Shown here piece by piece: positions 11,291-21,225 of a stretch of DNA of 64,000 nucleotides. The notes under the pieces are model-generated. The model searched no databases. It had not been told where the DNA came from and was given only the letters and a program-made list of their open reading frames with translations. Origin of the DNA: Ursus arctos (Eukaryota; Chordata; Mammalia; Carnivora; Ursidae); NCBI RefSeq assembly GCF_023065955.2, contig NW_026622786.1:48841438-48905437 (forward strand). Reading direction: 5' to 3'. Each line of letters begins with the position of its first letter. Position 1 is the stretch's first letter. A program made the translations under genes and the position numbers.

Positions 11291-12640
11291 CCTCATATAC
11301 GGGAAGAAGTGCTGGATAAAGTCCCACTGCGTGCACTTCTACTATGTCATGTTCCCTCACCTCCAGCTTTCACATGAAGCCCACAGGGGATTATACTCTT
11401 CCTCCTCTGATAACTTTTCTTTGAAAGAATCTCCCAGTGACTGTTGTCTTTTTCTCCTCTCAGAAAATGGAGGTGGAGGAAGAAGCTAAGTGGGCAAAGT
11501 AGAAGAAAAATAGAAAAATGTCCATCTTATCCCATTCCATTTTAATGTATCTCTTTCTCTCCCCAACCCCAGAGTATGCAAATATTTGTCCAACAGCTCT
11601 GGACATTTCACAAAGGAATATCAACTTCTTATGATTTAAGTACATTAGTATTAGTAGTTGATCTCTTTCCTTTTTAAGACCAGAGTTTGAGTTTTGTTTC
11701 TGAGCTTATCCTTCCTGGTAAACCCAAGTAGTGGGCATATTAAACCCAGCACTCAGTCTTTTTATTCCATCAGCTGTACTATAATCCTGTGATTTTTTTT
11801 TTTTTTTGTAACTAGTAGTCCATACAAGTAACTCCAAAACTTGTTTTATCGTCAGTCCTATAGCACAGCCAGATCAGCAAGGCAGCCCTTCTCAGCTAGT
11901 GAGGTAAAGCTTGGAAGTAGACCCAGAGAATGTGCCAGAAGCCTTATCTTCCAAACCTTCCTTTGCAGAAAGAACTTTAATTTTTTCAATACTTGGGTGG
12001 CCTCATCATGCCACCTACGTGTCTCTCCAACTGAACAAGAATTCCTAAACCAATCTTGCATTCTCTAAAAAATTGGAGTTCTAATCTCAGTGTAACGATC
12101 ACATTTGTCCCAAGTGGTTTTCCAAAGAAAATACAGCTTGTTCTAGATTCACTTTTGAGCTTTTATGCTTTAACTGCAGATGTCAGTCTGTCACAATTTC
12201 TTGGCTTTCTCTAAGGTACTGCATTCTTCAGAGAAGTGATTTTAACTCAAGAAGCTAAAAAGCTTGTGATATCTATAGATAGTAACCACAAAAGTCCTAT
12301 TTGCAAGTGTTTACAATGTTTACAAATACCTATTACAAACCTTTAAAATGGGGAGGAAACAGAATTTCAAGATTTAGTCTTCAGCAAATTTTATTAAAAT
12401 ATCTTGACATGTTTTCTTCTACTTTTACATTATTGTGCAATTCTCATTCTTCTACCCTGACTGAATTGTCTTTCCATGCCATCCTGTCCTTACCATCTTG
12501 GTCCCTCTATCTTTTGTATCCTTCACACAGTGGCCAGGCTCACAGGACATCCTTTTTGCACCTCTTGTTTTTCCAGTATTCACAGTCTCTTTGGGAGTGA
12601 AATACTGCTGTTTTGTTTGTCTCATAACAATTAGATAGAA
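11291..12640. other. No recognisable feature
   Basis: No nameable repeat or exon. Contains a 14-base T run near 11793-11806. The short open frames on both strands around 11841-12068 are mutual shadows with no motif. Confidence 0.45.
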
Positions 12641-12644
12641 ATTA

Positions 12645-12970
12645 CAAAAAGATTATGCTAAGTGAAAGATGCCAGACACAAGAGACTACATATATGATTC
12701 CACTTACATGAAATGTTCAGAGAAGGCTATTTATAAAGACAGTAAACAGATTAGTGGTTGCTTGGGCTGCTGTGGGAACTTATATCAAAATGAGGATAGG
12801 CTGCAAATGAGCACAGGGAATTTTTTGTTGGGGTGATGGGAATGTTCAAAACTGCATTGTGCTAATGATCACAAAGCTATACATTTGCTAAAAATTATTG
12901 AATTGTACACTTAAAATGGGTGAGTTTTATGTTATGCAATATATACCTCAATAAATTTGTGAAAAAAAAG
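12645..12970 (+). mobile_element. L1M LINE 3' end
   Basis: Sense 3'UTR of an old L1: 'gattatgctaagtgaaagatgccagacacaa', 'atatatgattccacttacatgaaatg', 'gattagtggttgcttggg', 'gggtgatgggaatgttcaaaactg', 'attgaattgtacacttaaaatgggtgag', 'atatacctcaataaa', then a short A-rich tail. Confidence 0.78.
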
Positions 12971-13039
12971 AAGAATCTACTGAGTGGCTTTTTTTCTTTG
13001 CTTTCTTATAGGGGCCGCTACCTGTGAATTCTTACTTAA

Positions 13040-13565
13040 AGTTTATCCCAGTAGTCACAAATCTAAATTACCATTTCTTTGCCTAAATAAACCTCTTTCA
13101 TTAAAACATCATCACTGTCCACAACATAAAGTCCAACTATGGCAAACAAGCCTCTTCGTGATTATCTACCTTACGGCTACTCCTTCCTCATGCATACTAC
13201 TTGCACATTTAATCTCTTGTGATATGTTCCTCTTCCAGTAAGACTCCTTTTCCTACTGCCAATAAATCACAAACTATTGTCCAAAAGAATCCTTAGACTT
13301 CATCTCCTTTGGAATTCTTACATAGACTTTACCAATAGGATTAAGTATTTCTTTGCACTATTTTTGTTCATTCATCACATTTCTATAACCTTATGTAATA
13401 TGCTGTCTTGTATGTAATGCATTACTTGTCTAGACTGTAATCTGCCTAACAGAAGGGGGTCTGTTGTACTTGGTGTCTCCAATGTTAGTCGCAAGTCTAA
13501 TATTAGTCTAATATGAGGCACAAAATAGGCCCTCAATAAATGTTAACTGAACTGGACTGAATAAA
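13040..13565 (+). repeat. L2 LINE 3' region
   Basis: Sense L2: 'cttgtctagactgtaatctgcc' (compare 'actagactgtgagctcc'), then 'gaggcacaaaataggccctcaataaatgttaactgaactgg', the canonical L2 terminus. Confidence 0.6.
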
Positions 13566-14102
13566 AAATTTGTATTCTCTCCAAACTTTGCCCAGGCAGA
13601 GAGGTGACTAAGAATTTGGGTTTCAAATGTTATATCCATATGTATCATACATCTGAAATCAAAGCAAGCTGTGTGTGGGAGGAGGAGGAGGCAATTATTG
13701 GTTTGAAAGATTTTTACTTCAGTGAGATTTTGAGCAACTGTGTTGTCTGTACATCCGCAGGCTGTTCTAACCCTCTTCTGTTCTGAGTGTGTTATTTTTA
13801 CTGAAATGACATCCATTTGATGTACTTTTGCCCTACTAATAATTGCCTTTTATGCCAGTAAATAAATATAAACTATCTGTCTTTATCCAGTTTATGTTAA
13901 TTGCTAGTGGCAGAAGCAAGCAACATAAAATAACACAACACCTAACATGACTTCTTTACATTTTGTTTTTGACTAAAAATTGATAGAACATTCATATTTT
14001 TTGTGATAAAATTTAGATCCGCCTGTTTTGCTCTAGAAAAAGTTGACTTGATTAAAAAGAAAATACAAAATGGCAGAAATCTTAGTAAAACATGATATGA
14101 AC
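13566..14102. other. No recognisable feature; pre-insertion flank of the L1
   Basis: Unique-looking sequence up to the L1 target-site duplication. The overlapping ORFs on both strands at 13508-13816 have no recognisable motif. Confidence 0.5.
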
Positions 14103-14118
14103 AGAAAAATAGGGATGG

Positions 14119-15289
14119 AAGCCGGTTCCAAGATGGCGGGGGAGCAGGAGACCTAAAGTTCGTCTGGTCCCAGGAATTCAGCTAGAGAGCTACCAAACCA
14201 TTCCGAATACCTATGAACACAACTGGAGAACGAAGAAAAGAGTAGCAGAAACTCTATGCACAGAAAAGTGACCACTTTCTGCAAGGAGGAGAAAAGATGG
14301 CAGAGGAGTAGGGGACCCCTTTCTCAGCTGGTCCCCTGAGTCAAGCTGGATACCTACCAGACCATCCTGAAAACCCACAGAATCAGCCTGAGACGCAGGA
14401 AGATACATCTGGACTTCTACAAACGAAGATCTCCAGCGCTGAATATTGAGGTACGAAGCGGGGAGCTGTGAATCCGTGCACAAATATTGGAAGATAAATG
14501 GAAGGGGGAGGGAGCCAACATGCTCGGGTGCTGGGAAGCAGTAGCCACTTGCACTGGGGAGCGGGCCAGACTAACAGACCAGCGCCTGCAAGAGAGCAGA
14601 CTGAGACCGTGAGCCTGGGAACGTCGACCAGACTGAAAACCGGAGCTCCGGAGCGCACGCTTGAACTAGACTGAAACTGAGAGCTCGGGGAGCGCACGCG
14701 TGCAACTAGACTGAAAACTGGTGCTCTGGAGTGCGTGCGAACCATACTGAAACAGGGAGCTCGGGAGCGCACGCGGGAATGGGAACAAGGGCTGGCTGGT
14801 GGTGTTAGAAGCGCAAAGGACAGAGACGTGCCGGCCCTGGAAGTGAGGGCTGGGAGAGCGACTGTGGGGTGCACAGCCCAGGACACTGCAGGGTTTTTAG
14901 CAGCACCAACAGAAACAGAGTTAAAGTGGCCAAGAGAGATCAGTGGAGAGCAGACTGCGATCTCTCTGTTCTGAGGTAGAGGCTAGGATATGGCCACTGC
15001 TGCTCTCTCAGAAGAGTCACAGAAAACCATGAGGGAAAGCCACCAGAGAACAAAAGCCCAGAAATACCAGCTCACAATGTGCCCATCCCCATTCCCCCTT
15101 GCAGGGGACAAGGCGACTCTACCCAAACAGGGTTGCCTGAGTATCAGCGTGGCAGGCCCCTCCCCCAGAAGGCAGGCTGAAAAATCAAGAAGCCCACATC
15201 CCTAAGGTCCCTATAAGACAAGTGCACACTGCCTGGGTCCTAGTCAATAATTTGGGCTGTGGGCATCCCCGCAGCCTCACCTCATCAGA
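14119..15289 (+). promoter_or_regulatory. L1 5'UTR / internal promoter region
   Basis: This leader precedes ORF1 and is the richest in GC and CpG in the window. In L1 elements the 5'UTR carries the internal RNA polymerase II promoter. Here it contains AAGATGGCGG near the 5' end, a possible YY1 site (core AAnATGGCGG), a second AAAAGATGGCAG at about 14291-14302, and a tandem array at 14629-14785. Open frames on both strands, including a 167-codon one on the minus strand, have no recognisable domain. Promoter activity is inferred from position and base composition. Confidence 0.7.
14629..14785 (+). repeat. CpG-rich tandem array, four units of about 36-40 bp
   Basis: Four units start near 14631, 14669, 14709 and 14745. 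Each runs roughly GACTGAAAC, GGAGCTC, GGGAGCGCACGC, then a short linker. A weaker fifth copy precedes them at about 14598. Several units keep the GCGCACGC core. Such monomers are typical of L1 5'UTR promoters in other lineages. Confidence 0.8.
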
Positions 15290-16176
15290 ATGACGAGGAG
15301 GAGAAATCCCTCCCAACAAAGAAAAGATAATGAGTCTGTGGCCTCTGCCACAGAACTGATGGATATGGATATAACCAAATTGTCAGAAATGGAGTTCAGA
15401 GTAACAATGGTCAAGATGATGTGTAGAATTGAAAAAACTATTAACGAAAATATTAATGAGAATATAGAATCTCTAAGGGCGGAAATGAGAGCGAATCTGG
15501 CAGAAATTAAAAATGCTATGAATCAAAAGCAGTCTAAACTAGATGCTCTGATGGCCAGGTAAATGAGGCAGAAGATGAATTAGTGAATTGGAGGATGGGA
15601 TAGTAGAAGAGAAAGTTAAAACAGAAACTTGGCTCAAAAAAATCCAATCTCAAGAATGTAGATTACAGGAGATTACTGACTCAATGAAACGTTCCAATGT
15701 CAGAATCATCGGCATCCCCGAGGGGGTGGTGAAAGAGAGAGGTCTAGAAGAGATATTTGAACAAATTGTAGCTGAGAACTTCCCTAATCTGGCAAAGGAA
15801 ACAAGCATTCGTGTCCAAGAAGCAGAGAGGACCCCTCCCAAGGTCAATGAGAACAGACCTACACCACGTCACGTCATAGTGCAATTCGCAAATATTAGAT
15901 CCAAGAATACAGTATTGAAAGCGGCCAGGGGGAAGAAAATCCTTACGTACAGAGGGAAAAATATCAGAATAACGTCAGACCTGGCAGGCTAGGAAGGGTT
16001 GGCAGGGTATTTTCAAATCTCTATCTGAGAAGAACATGCAGCCAAGGATCCTTTATCCAGTAAGGCTGTCATTCAGAATTGATGGAGAGATAAGGACCTT
16101 CCAGGATTGGCAGAAACTGAAGGAATTCATAACAACCAAACCAGCCCTACATGAGATATTAAGGGGGGTTCTATAA
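15290..16176 (+). pseudogene. L1 ORF1p, broken (two frameshifts and a premature stop)
   Basis: ORF1 encodes the L1 RNA-binding chaperone: a coiled coil, an RRM and a C-terminal domain that coat L1 RNA. The ATG at 15290 opens with a basic, Ser/Gln-rich segment. A Glu/Asn/Lys-rich coiled coil follows (NENINENIESLRAEM), and the RRM is marked by RSNVRIIGIPEG and later RPTPRHVIVQFANIRSKNTV. After ALMAR near 15562 a one-base loss (AGAGTAAAT to AGGTAAAT) shifts frame; a second loss about 20 bases on brings the frame used from 15588. That frame stops at 15990-15992, well before the natural end, and the remaining C-terminal codons run to CTATAA at 16171-16176. No functional ORF1p can be made. Confidence 0.9.
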
Positions 16177-17028
16177 AAGTAAAAGGCCCCAAGAGTGATA
16201 CAGAACAGAAATTTACAATCTATAAAAACAAAGACTTCACAGGCAACATGACATCATTAAAATCATATCTGTCAATAATCACTCTCCATGTGAATGGCCT
16301 AAATGCTCCCATAAAACACCACAGGGTTGTAGATTGGATAAAAAGACATGACCCATCCATTTGTTGTCTACGAGACACTCATTTTGAACCTAAAGTTACA
16401 TCCAGACTGAAAGTGAAGGGATGGAAAATCATTTTTCAAGCCAATGGACCTCAAAAGAAAGCTGGGGTAGCAATTCTCATATCAGACAGATTAGATTTTA
16501 AACTAAAGACTGTTGTTAGAGATACAGAAGGACACTATATTATTCTTAAAGGATGTATCCAACAAGTGGATATGAAAATTATAAATATCTATGCCCCCAA
16601 CAGGGGAGCATCTAGATACACAAGCCAACTCTTAACCAGAATAAAGAGCCATATAGATAATAATATGTTAATAGTAGGGGACCTCAACACTCCACTCTCA
16701 GCAATAGACAGATCACCTAAGCAGAAAATCAACAAAGAAACAAGAGCTTTGAATGACATACTGGACCAGATGGACCTCATAGATATATCTAGAACACTAT
16801 ACCTCAGAACAACAGAATACTCATTCTTTTTGAATGCACATGGAACTTTCTCCAGATTATACCATATACTGGGTCTCAAAACAGGTCTCATCCGATACCA
16901 AAAGACTGAGATTATTCCCTGCATATTCTCAGACCACAATGCTTTGAAACTGGAACTCAATCACAAGGAAAAAATTGGAAGAAATTCAAACATTTGGAAA
17001 CTACGAACATCCTGCTCAAGAATGATTG

Positions 17029-17653
17029 AGTATTTCTGCCTGACGTCATACATTCCCAAACTTATAAAGAAAGCACATACTGAAGGGAGATGTACAACAT
17101 TGTCTGAGGACAATACTTTTTAGAAAAATGTTTAAAAATAATTGAAAATGCAAGTCTCATTGATGTATTTAGTACTCGAATTTCTGCTGTGGAAAATGTA
17201 ATGGATGCTATTAATTCTAATTCAAGACTTGTATTAATGTCTAATATCAATGCATCTAAGAGCAATGCATCTTTGTCATAAAGTATCTTAGAAGAAAATA
17301 CTCATGTTTTTCTCATATTGGCTTTTGTTTTTGTTTCTGTGGGTTTTTTTTGTTTTGTTTTTGTTTTGTTTTGTTTTGTTTTGTTTTGTTTTTAGGTCCT
17401 CTTATCTTAAAGTCAAAATGTTTACCAAAACTGATTTTCTTTGGAACTGACTTCAGTCTTTCCTTTTCTGTTGGGTGACCAAATTAAGAGATTTACGATT
17501 TTAGAGTTGAACATTTGTTTTAAAAATAGAAAAAGATGAAAATGTGTTTTCTTTTTATATGATGGGGGTTTAGGCTTTAATCTTACCATCTTTCTTTATT
17601 TATCACTCATGAATTCAATCTGAAATAAATATACTGATTGTAGAAAAAAAAAA
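17029..17653 (+). pseudogene. Processed retrocopy of an unidentified host mRNA, nested in L1 ORF2
   Basis: The 11-bp direct repeat AAGAATGATTG (17018-17028 and 17654-17664) flanks a 625-bp insert that breaks an otherwise continuous L1 ORF2 codon series. The insert ends with AATAAA at 17624-17629, then an A tract from 17643, the marks of an L1-mobilised mRNA. It starts inside a coding region: one frame runs from 17030 for 83 codons to TAA at 17279-17281, interrupted only by in-frame TGA at 17081-17083 and 17105-17107, both one step from TGG or CGA. Readable pieces are GQYFLEKCLKIIENASLIDV, FSTRISAVENVMDAIN and the C-terminus LVLMSNINASKSNASLS. I do not recognise the protein. About 360 bp of 3'UTR follows, with a TTTTG-rich tract. 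The copy is 5' truncated, intronless and younger than the L1. Confidence 0.85.
17341..17394. repeat. (TTTTG)n simple repeat
   Basis: Imperfect TTTTG pentamers inside the 3'UTR of the nested retrocopy. Whether it came with the parent mRNA or expanded after insertion cannot be told here. Confidence 0.9.
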
Positions 17654-20600
17654 AAGAATGATTGGGTAAACCAGGTAATTAAGAAGAAGACCAAACAATT
17701 TTTGGAGACCAATGAAAATGAAAACACATTGGTCTAAAACCTATGGGACACTGCAAAGGCAGTCCTAAGGGGAAAATACATAGCCATCCAAGCCTCACTC
17801 AAAAGAATAGAAAAATCTAAAATGCAGTTTTTATATTCTCACCTCAAGAAGCTGGAGCTGGATCAGAAGAATAGGCCTAACCCACGCAAGAGAAGGCAGG
17901 TGATCAAGATTAGAGCAGAGATCAATGAATTAGAAACCAGGAGCACAGTAGAGCAGATCAACAGAACTAGAAGCTGGTTCCTTGAAAGAATAAATAAGAT
18001 TGATAAGCCACTGGCCAGACTTATTCAAAACAATACAGAAAGGACCCAAATTAATAAAATTATGAATGAAAGGGGAGAGATCACAAACAACACTAATGAA
18101 ATAGGAAGGATCATTATAAACTTCTATCAACAGCTTTAAGCCAATAAATTAAACAACCTGGAAGAAATGGATGCCTTCCTGGAAACCTATAAACTACCAA
18201 GACTGAAACAGGAAGAAATTGATTATTTAAACAGACCAATTAATTATGAAGAGATTGAAGCAGTGATCAAAAACCTCCTCAAAAACTAGAGTCCAGGGCC
18301 TGATGGATTCCCCGGGGAATTCTACCAAACATTCAAAGAAGCATTAATACCTATTCTCCTGAAGCTGTTTCAAAAAATAGAAGGAAAACTACCAAACTCA
18401 TTCTATGAGGCCAGTATTACCTTAATCCCCAAACCAGGCAAAGACCCCATCAAAAAGGAGAATTACAGACCGATTTCCCTGATGAATATGGATGCCAAAA
18501 TTCTCAACAAGATCCTAGCTAATAGGATCCAACAGTACATTAAAAGAATTATCCATCAAGACCAAGTGGGATTCATCCCTGGGATGCAAGGGTGGTTCAA
18601 CATTCGCAAATCGATCAGTGTGATAGATCATATCAACAAGAAAAGAGTCAAGAACCATATGATCCTCTCAATTGATGCAGAAAAAGCATTTGACAAAATA
18701 CAGCATCCTTTCCTGATTAAAACTCTTCAGAGTGTAGGGATAGAGGGTACATTCCTCAATTTCATAATAACCATCTATGAAAAGCCTACAGCAAATATCA
18801 GTCTCAACGGGGAAATGCTGCAAGCCTTTCCCTTAAGATCAGGAACACAACAAGGATGCCCACTCTCGCCATTATTATTCAACATAGTACTAGATGTCCT
18901 TGCAACAGCAATCAGACAACAAAAAGGGATAAAAGGTATCCAAATTGGCAGATAAGAAGTCAAGCTGTCTCTCTTCGCAGATGACATGATACTCTATGTA
19001 GAAAACCCAAAAGACTCCACCCCCAAACTACTAGAACGTATAGGGCAATTAAGTAATGTGGCGGGATACAAACTCAATGCTCAGAAATCAGTTGCATTTC
19101 TATACACGAACAATAAGACTGAAGAAAGAGAAATTAGGGAATCCATTCCATTTATAATAGCACCAAAAATCATACGTTATCTCCGAATTAACTTAACCAG
19201 AGATGTAAAGGATCTATGTTCTAGAAACTACAAATCATTCTTGAAAGACATTGAAGAAGACACAAAAAAATGGAAAAATATTCCATGCTCATGGATTGGA
19301 AGAATAAACATAGTTAAAATGTCTATGCTATCCAGAGCAATCTACACTTTCAATGCCATCACGATCAAAATACCAATGACATTTTTCAAAGAACTGGAAC
19401 AAGCAGCCCTTAAATTTGTGTGGAACCAGAAAAGGCCCCAAATCACCAAGGAACTGCTGAAAAGGAAAAACAAAGCTGGGGGCATCACGTTGCCAGATTT
19501 CAAGCTATACTACAAATCTGTGATCACAATGACAGCATGGTACTGGCACAAAAACAGACACATAGACCAATGGAACAGAATACAGAACCCAGAAATGGAC
19601 CCTCGGCTCTTTGGGCAACTAATCTTTGACAAAGCAGGAAAAAACATCCAGTGGAAAAAAGACAGTCTCTTCAATAAATGGTGCTGGGAAAATTGGAAAT
19701 ATGCAAAAGAATGAAACACGACCACTCTCTCACACCATACACAAAGATAAACTCGAAATGGATGAAAGACCTCGATGTGAGACAGGCATCTATCAAAATC
19801 CTAGAGGAAAACATAGGCTGCAACCTCTTTGACATCGGCCACAGCAACTTTTTTCATGACACATCTCCAAAGGCAAGAGAAACAAAAGAAAAAATGAACT
19901 CGTGGGATTTCATCAAGATTAAAAGCTTCTGCACAGTCAAGGAAACAGTCAAAAAAACTAAGAGGCAGCCCATGGAATGGGAGAAGATATTTGCAAATGA
20001 CACTATAGATAAAAGACTAGTATCCAAGATCTACAAAGAACTTCTCAAACTCAATACACAAGAAACAAATAAACAAATCAAAAAATGGGCAGAAAATATG
20101 AACAGACACTTTTCCAATGAAGATATACAAATGGCTAACAGACACATGAAAAAATGTTCAAAATCATTAGCCATCAGGGAAATTCAAATCAAAACCACCT
20201 TGAGATACCACCTTATACCAGTTAGAATGGCAAAAATTGACAAGGCAGGAAACAACAAATGTTGGAGAGGATGTGGAGAAGGGGGGTCCCTCTTACACTG
20301 TTGGTAGGAATGCAAGTTGGTACAGCCACTTTGGAAAACAGTGTGGAGGTCCCTTAAAAAGTTAAAAATTGAGCTACCCTATGCTCTAGCAATTGCACTA
20401 CTGGGTATTTACGCCAAAGATACAGACGTAGTGAAGAGAAGGGCCATATGCACCCCAATGTTCATAGCAGCATTGTCCACAATAGCTAAATTGTGGAAGG
20501 AGCCGAGATGCCCTTCAACAGATGACTGGATTAAGAAGATGTGGTCCATATGTACAATGGAATATTACCTAGCCATCAGAAAGAATGATAACACAACATT

Positions 20601-20700
20601 TGCAGCAACATGGACGGGACTGGAGGAGATTATGCTAAATGAAATAAGTCAAGCAGAGAAAGACAATTATCATATGATTTCACTCATTTATGGAACATAA

Positions 20701-20981
20701 GAAATAAGAAGATTGGTAGGAGAAGGAAGGGAAGAATGAGGGGGGGTAAACAGAAGGGGGAATGAACCATGAGAGACAGTGGACTCTGGGAAACAAACTG
20801 AGGGTTTCAGAGGGGAGGGTGGCGGGGGAATGGGATAGACCAGTGATGGGTATTAAGGAGGGCACATATCACATGGTGCACTGGGTGTTATATGCAAATA
20901 ATGAATCATGGAACATTGCATCAAAAACTGGGGATGTACTGTATGGTGACTAATATAACAAAATAAAAGTTATTAAAAAAA
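20701..20981 (+). other. L1 3'UTR and A-rich tail
   Basis: Purine-rich leader (GGTAGGAGAAGGAAGGGAAG) then the carnivore L1 3' end, with GGTGCACTGGGTGTTATATG, GAATCATGGAACATTGCATC and the polyadenylation context AAAATAAAAGTTATT before AAAAAA. The same 3' end, much shorter, recurs on the minus strand at 26457-26564. Confidence 0.85.
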
Positions 20982-21225
20982 AGAAAAATAGGGATGGGAG
21001 AGTATATGAAATTCTTAATGAACTTGCAGGAAATAGGAAGATGTATCCTATTTTCTGAGGCATTCCTAACAGCCACAAAAACTGAACTTCACTTCATGAG
21101 ATGTCAAGAAGATGTTGAAGGGCAATACAGTACGTTGTGTACATGGTGACTCAGGAGGTAGGAAAGAGCTGTATTGTACTATCTTGAGAGTGGATAAGCA
21201 TATATTGTGCTGCCTTCTTCTTAAG

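Larger units (their letters stand above)
16248..20700 (+). pseudogene. L1 ORF2p (endonuclease-reverse transcriptase), broken and split by a retrocopy
   Basis: ORF2 supplies the nicking endonuclease and reverse transcriptase for target-primed reverse transcription. The frame opens at 16248. In the endonuclease domain several catalytic positions are altered compared with active L1: LHVNGLN where LN is expected, LRDTHF for the QETH motif, and RLYHILG where the family has RxDHILG; GDLNTPLS and the SDH triad are kept. A one-base loss near 17008 shifts frame, then a 625-bp retrocopy (17029-17653) splits the gene. Later stops lie at 18137-18139, in the RT palm before [11 protein letters not shown] (about 18287), and at 18953-18955. 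A frameshift lies near 19690, and a W-to-stop change at 20305-20307 follows [17 protein letters not shown] motifs [12 protein letters not shown] (about 18846-18881) and FADD (18974-18985) are still readable. The natural stop is 20698-20700. Confidence 0.93.
14103..20997 (+). mobile_element. Near-full-length carnivore L1 with 16-bp target-site duplication
   Basis: The direct repeat AGAAAAATAGGGATGG lies at 14103-14118 and again, without a mismatch, at 20982-20997. Between them is a complete L1 layout: 5'UTR from 14119 (with AAGATGGCGG at 14131), ORF1, ORF2, and a short 3'UTR with an A-rich tail ending at about 20981. The span is about 6.86 kb, of which 625 bp is a later retrocopy inserted in ORF2, leaving about 6.24 kb of L1, about the full mammalian length. 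The element is on the plus strand, antisense to the LRRC7 exons. It is dead: both ORFs carry frameshifts and stops. The intact duplication with moderate decay suggests a carnivore-age insertion rather than one from the base of mammals. Confidence 0.93.

Noticed and set aside
13508..13816. Overlapping 102- and 60-codon frames on opposite strands
   Set aside because: They are shadows of each other; the first part overlaps an L2 terminus and no domain is visible.
14383..14886. 167-codon open frame on the minus strand, rich in Ser, Pro and Arg
   Set aside because: It lies across the tandem CpG-rich monomers of the L1 5'UTR; its repeats are the DNA monomers read in antisense, and there is no recognisable domain.
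17062..17265. 67-codon minus-strand open frame inside the nested retrocopy
   Set aside because: It is the reverse of the decayed parent coding frame, whose stop, UTR and poly(A) fix the plus strand as sense.
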